Assembly: GCA_937951975.1 (NCBI GenBank)
Contig: CALGAJ010000283.1
Location: forward strand, 1 to 7,047
Source of the DNA: an uncultured Desulfotignum sp.
GTDB lineage: Bacteria > Desulfobacterota > Desulfobacteria > Desulfobacterales > Desulfobacteraceae
Reading direction: 5' to 3'
DNA length: 7,047 bases
Shown one piece after another: positions 5,933 through 7,047 of this stretch (its first letter is position 1; every line of letters begins with the position of its first letter). Position numbers and translations under genes: made by a program. The notes beneath the pieces were generated by a model that worked only from the letters and a program-made list of their open reading frames with translations, was not told where the DNA came from and did not search any database.

Positions 5933-7047
5933 ATGGCATTAGATCCAACCAAACATCAAGACTGGGAAATTGCACAGGATGCGGAATCATCCATGCTGAC
6001 CATTTATGAAATCGGTGAAAAACTCGGGCTGACCAAAGAAGAACTGCTGCCCCACGGCCATTATATCGGCAAAATCGATTTCAAGAAAGTGATGGAGCGG
6101 TTAAAGGACAAACCCAACGGCAAGTACATCGATGTCACCGCCATCACCCCGACACCGCTGGGAGAAGGCAAATCCACCTCTTCCATGGGTCTGGTCCAGG
6201 GTCTGGGCAAACTGGGGAAAAACGTGTGTGCCGCCATCCGTCAGCCTTCGGGCGGACCCACCATGAACATCAAGGGATCGGCCGCCGGCGGCGGGCTGGC
6301 CCAGTGCATTCCTCTGACCCCGTTTTCCCTGGGGTTCACAGGTGATATCAATGCCATCATGAACGCCCACAACCTGGCCATGGTGGCTTTGACCTCCCGG
6401 ATGCAGCATGAGAGAAACTACACGGATGAGCAGCTGGAAAGACTGTCCGGCATGAAACGCCTGGACATCGATCCCACCAACGTGGAAATGGGCTGGGTCA
6501 TCGACTTCTGCTGCCAGGCCCTGAGAAACATCATCATCGGTATCGACGGTGTGAACGGCAAGGCCGACGGGTTCATGATGAAATCCAAGTTCGGCATCGC
6601 GGTTTCCTCGGAAGTCATGGCCATTCTGTCTCTGGCCACGGATCTGAAAGACATGCGGGAGAGAATGGGCAAAATCGTGGTGGCCTATACCAAAAAAGGC
6701 CAGCCCGTGACCACCGAAGACCTGCAGGTGGCCGGTGCCATGACCGCCTGGATGGTGGATGCCCTCAACCCGTCTCTGATGCAGACCCTGGAAGGCCAGC
6801 CGGTCCTGGTTCATGCCGGACCGTTTGCCAATATCGCCATCGGCCAGAGCTCCATCATTGCTGACCGGGTGGCCTTGAAACTGGCCGACTACAACGTCAC
6901 CGAGAGTGGTTTCGGGGCCGATATCGGCTTTGAGAAGTTCTGGAACCTCAAGTGCCGTTACTCCGGGCTCAAGCCCCATTGCGCGGTGGTGGTGGCCACC
7001 ATCCGGGCCCTCAAGTGTCACGGCGGCGCCCCCATCCCCGCTCCGGG
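5933..7047 (+). CDS. fhs: Formate-tetrahydrofolate ligase (3'-truncated by window edge)
   Basis: This enzyme makes 10-formyltetrahydrofolate from formate, tetrahydrofolate and ATP. It is the entry step of the methyl branch of the Wood-Ljungdahl pathway and can run backwards to yield ATP during acetate oxidation. ATG at 5933 follows AAGGAG (5921-5926) with a 6-nt spacer. The frame is open for 371 codons to the right edge, roughly two thirds of the family length (about 560 residues). Visible motifs are the ATP-binding loop TPTPLGEGKSTSS (72-84), RQPSGGPTMNIKGSAAGGG (103-121), FTGDINAIMNAHNL (135-148), VHAGPFANIAIGQSS (293-307) and ESGFGADIGFEKF (324-336). The usual KGGAAGGGY and TGDIH motifs are here KGSAAGGGL and TGDIN, so it belongs to a divergent subgroup. 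I believe the same subgroup occurs in other deltaproteobacteria but could not check. It is transcribed away from the acs genes. Confidence 0.97.
   Translation, partial: MALDPTKHQDWEIAQDAESSMLTIYEIGEKLGLTKEELLPHGHYIGKIDFKKVMERLKDKPNGKYIDVTAITPTPLGEGKSTSSMGLVQGLGKLGKNVCAAIRQPSGGPTMNIKGSAAGGGLAQCIPLTPFSLGFTGDINAIMNAHNLAMVALTSRMQHERNYTDEQLERLSGMKRLDIDPTNVEMGWVIDFCCQALRNIIIGIDGVNGKADGFMMKSKFGIAVSSEVMAILSLATDLKDMRERMGKIVVAYTKKGQPVTTEDLQVAGAMTAWMVDALNPSLMQTLEGQPVLVHAGPFANIAIGQSSIIADRVALKLADYNVTESGFGADIGFEKFWNLKCRYSGLKPHCAVVVATIRALKCHGGAPIPAP

Noticed and set aside
6101..7021. Minus-strand frame of 306 codons opposite fhs
   Set aside because: fhs is a clear family member on the plus strand and the antisense product has no recognisable features.

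Overview
The window carries four protein genes of the Wood-Ljungdahl (reductive acetyl-CoA) pathway. It most likely comes from an anaerobic sulfate-reducing deltaproteobacterium of the Desulfobacteraceae type. That assignment is an inference from the protein variants, the strong AGGAGG ribosome binding sites, the moderate GC of the genes with an AT-rich spacer, and the gene content. In such organisms the pathway runs either oxidatively (acetyl-CoA to CO2) or reductively (CO2 fixation).

Minus strand, read right to left: acsD (3613-5169, corrinoid iron-sulfur protein small subunit), acsA/cooS (1496-3523, CO dehydrogenase catalytic subunit) and acsB (2-1432, acetyl-CoA synthase subunit, cut by the left edge). 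Gaps of 89 and 63 nt and a good Shine-Dalgarno before each gene indicate one operon. More pathway genes such as acsC or acsE may follow beyond the left edge. Plus strand: fhs (5933 to the right edge, formate-tetrahydrofolate ligase, cut). Between the divergent acsD and fhs lies a 763-nt AT-rich spacer. It has no convincing gene but holds candidate promoters, several palindromes and a possible alternative-pairing RNA region.

Together the genes cover the formate-activation step of the methyl branch (Fhs), CO2/CO interconversion (AcsA), methyl transfer on the corrinoid protein (AcsD, with an AcsC not seen here) and acetyl-CoA assembly or cleavage (AcsB). The CODH has all the expected metal-cluster ligands and no gene looks broken.

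Most of the window is well-known core metabolism; I do not see a new multi-gene system. The one clearly unusual element is a C-terminal extension of about 170 residues on AcsD: a Pro/Ala-rich linker, six Ala/Lys/Glu octads and a short amphipathic tail. It enlarges the protein by about half and may be a tethering arm. The spacer palindromes and the acsD-acsA intercistronic hairpin are secondary leads.
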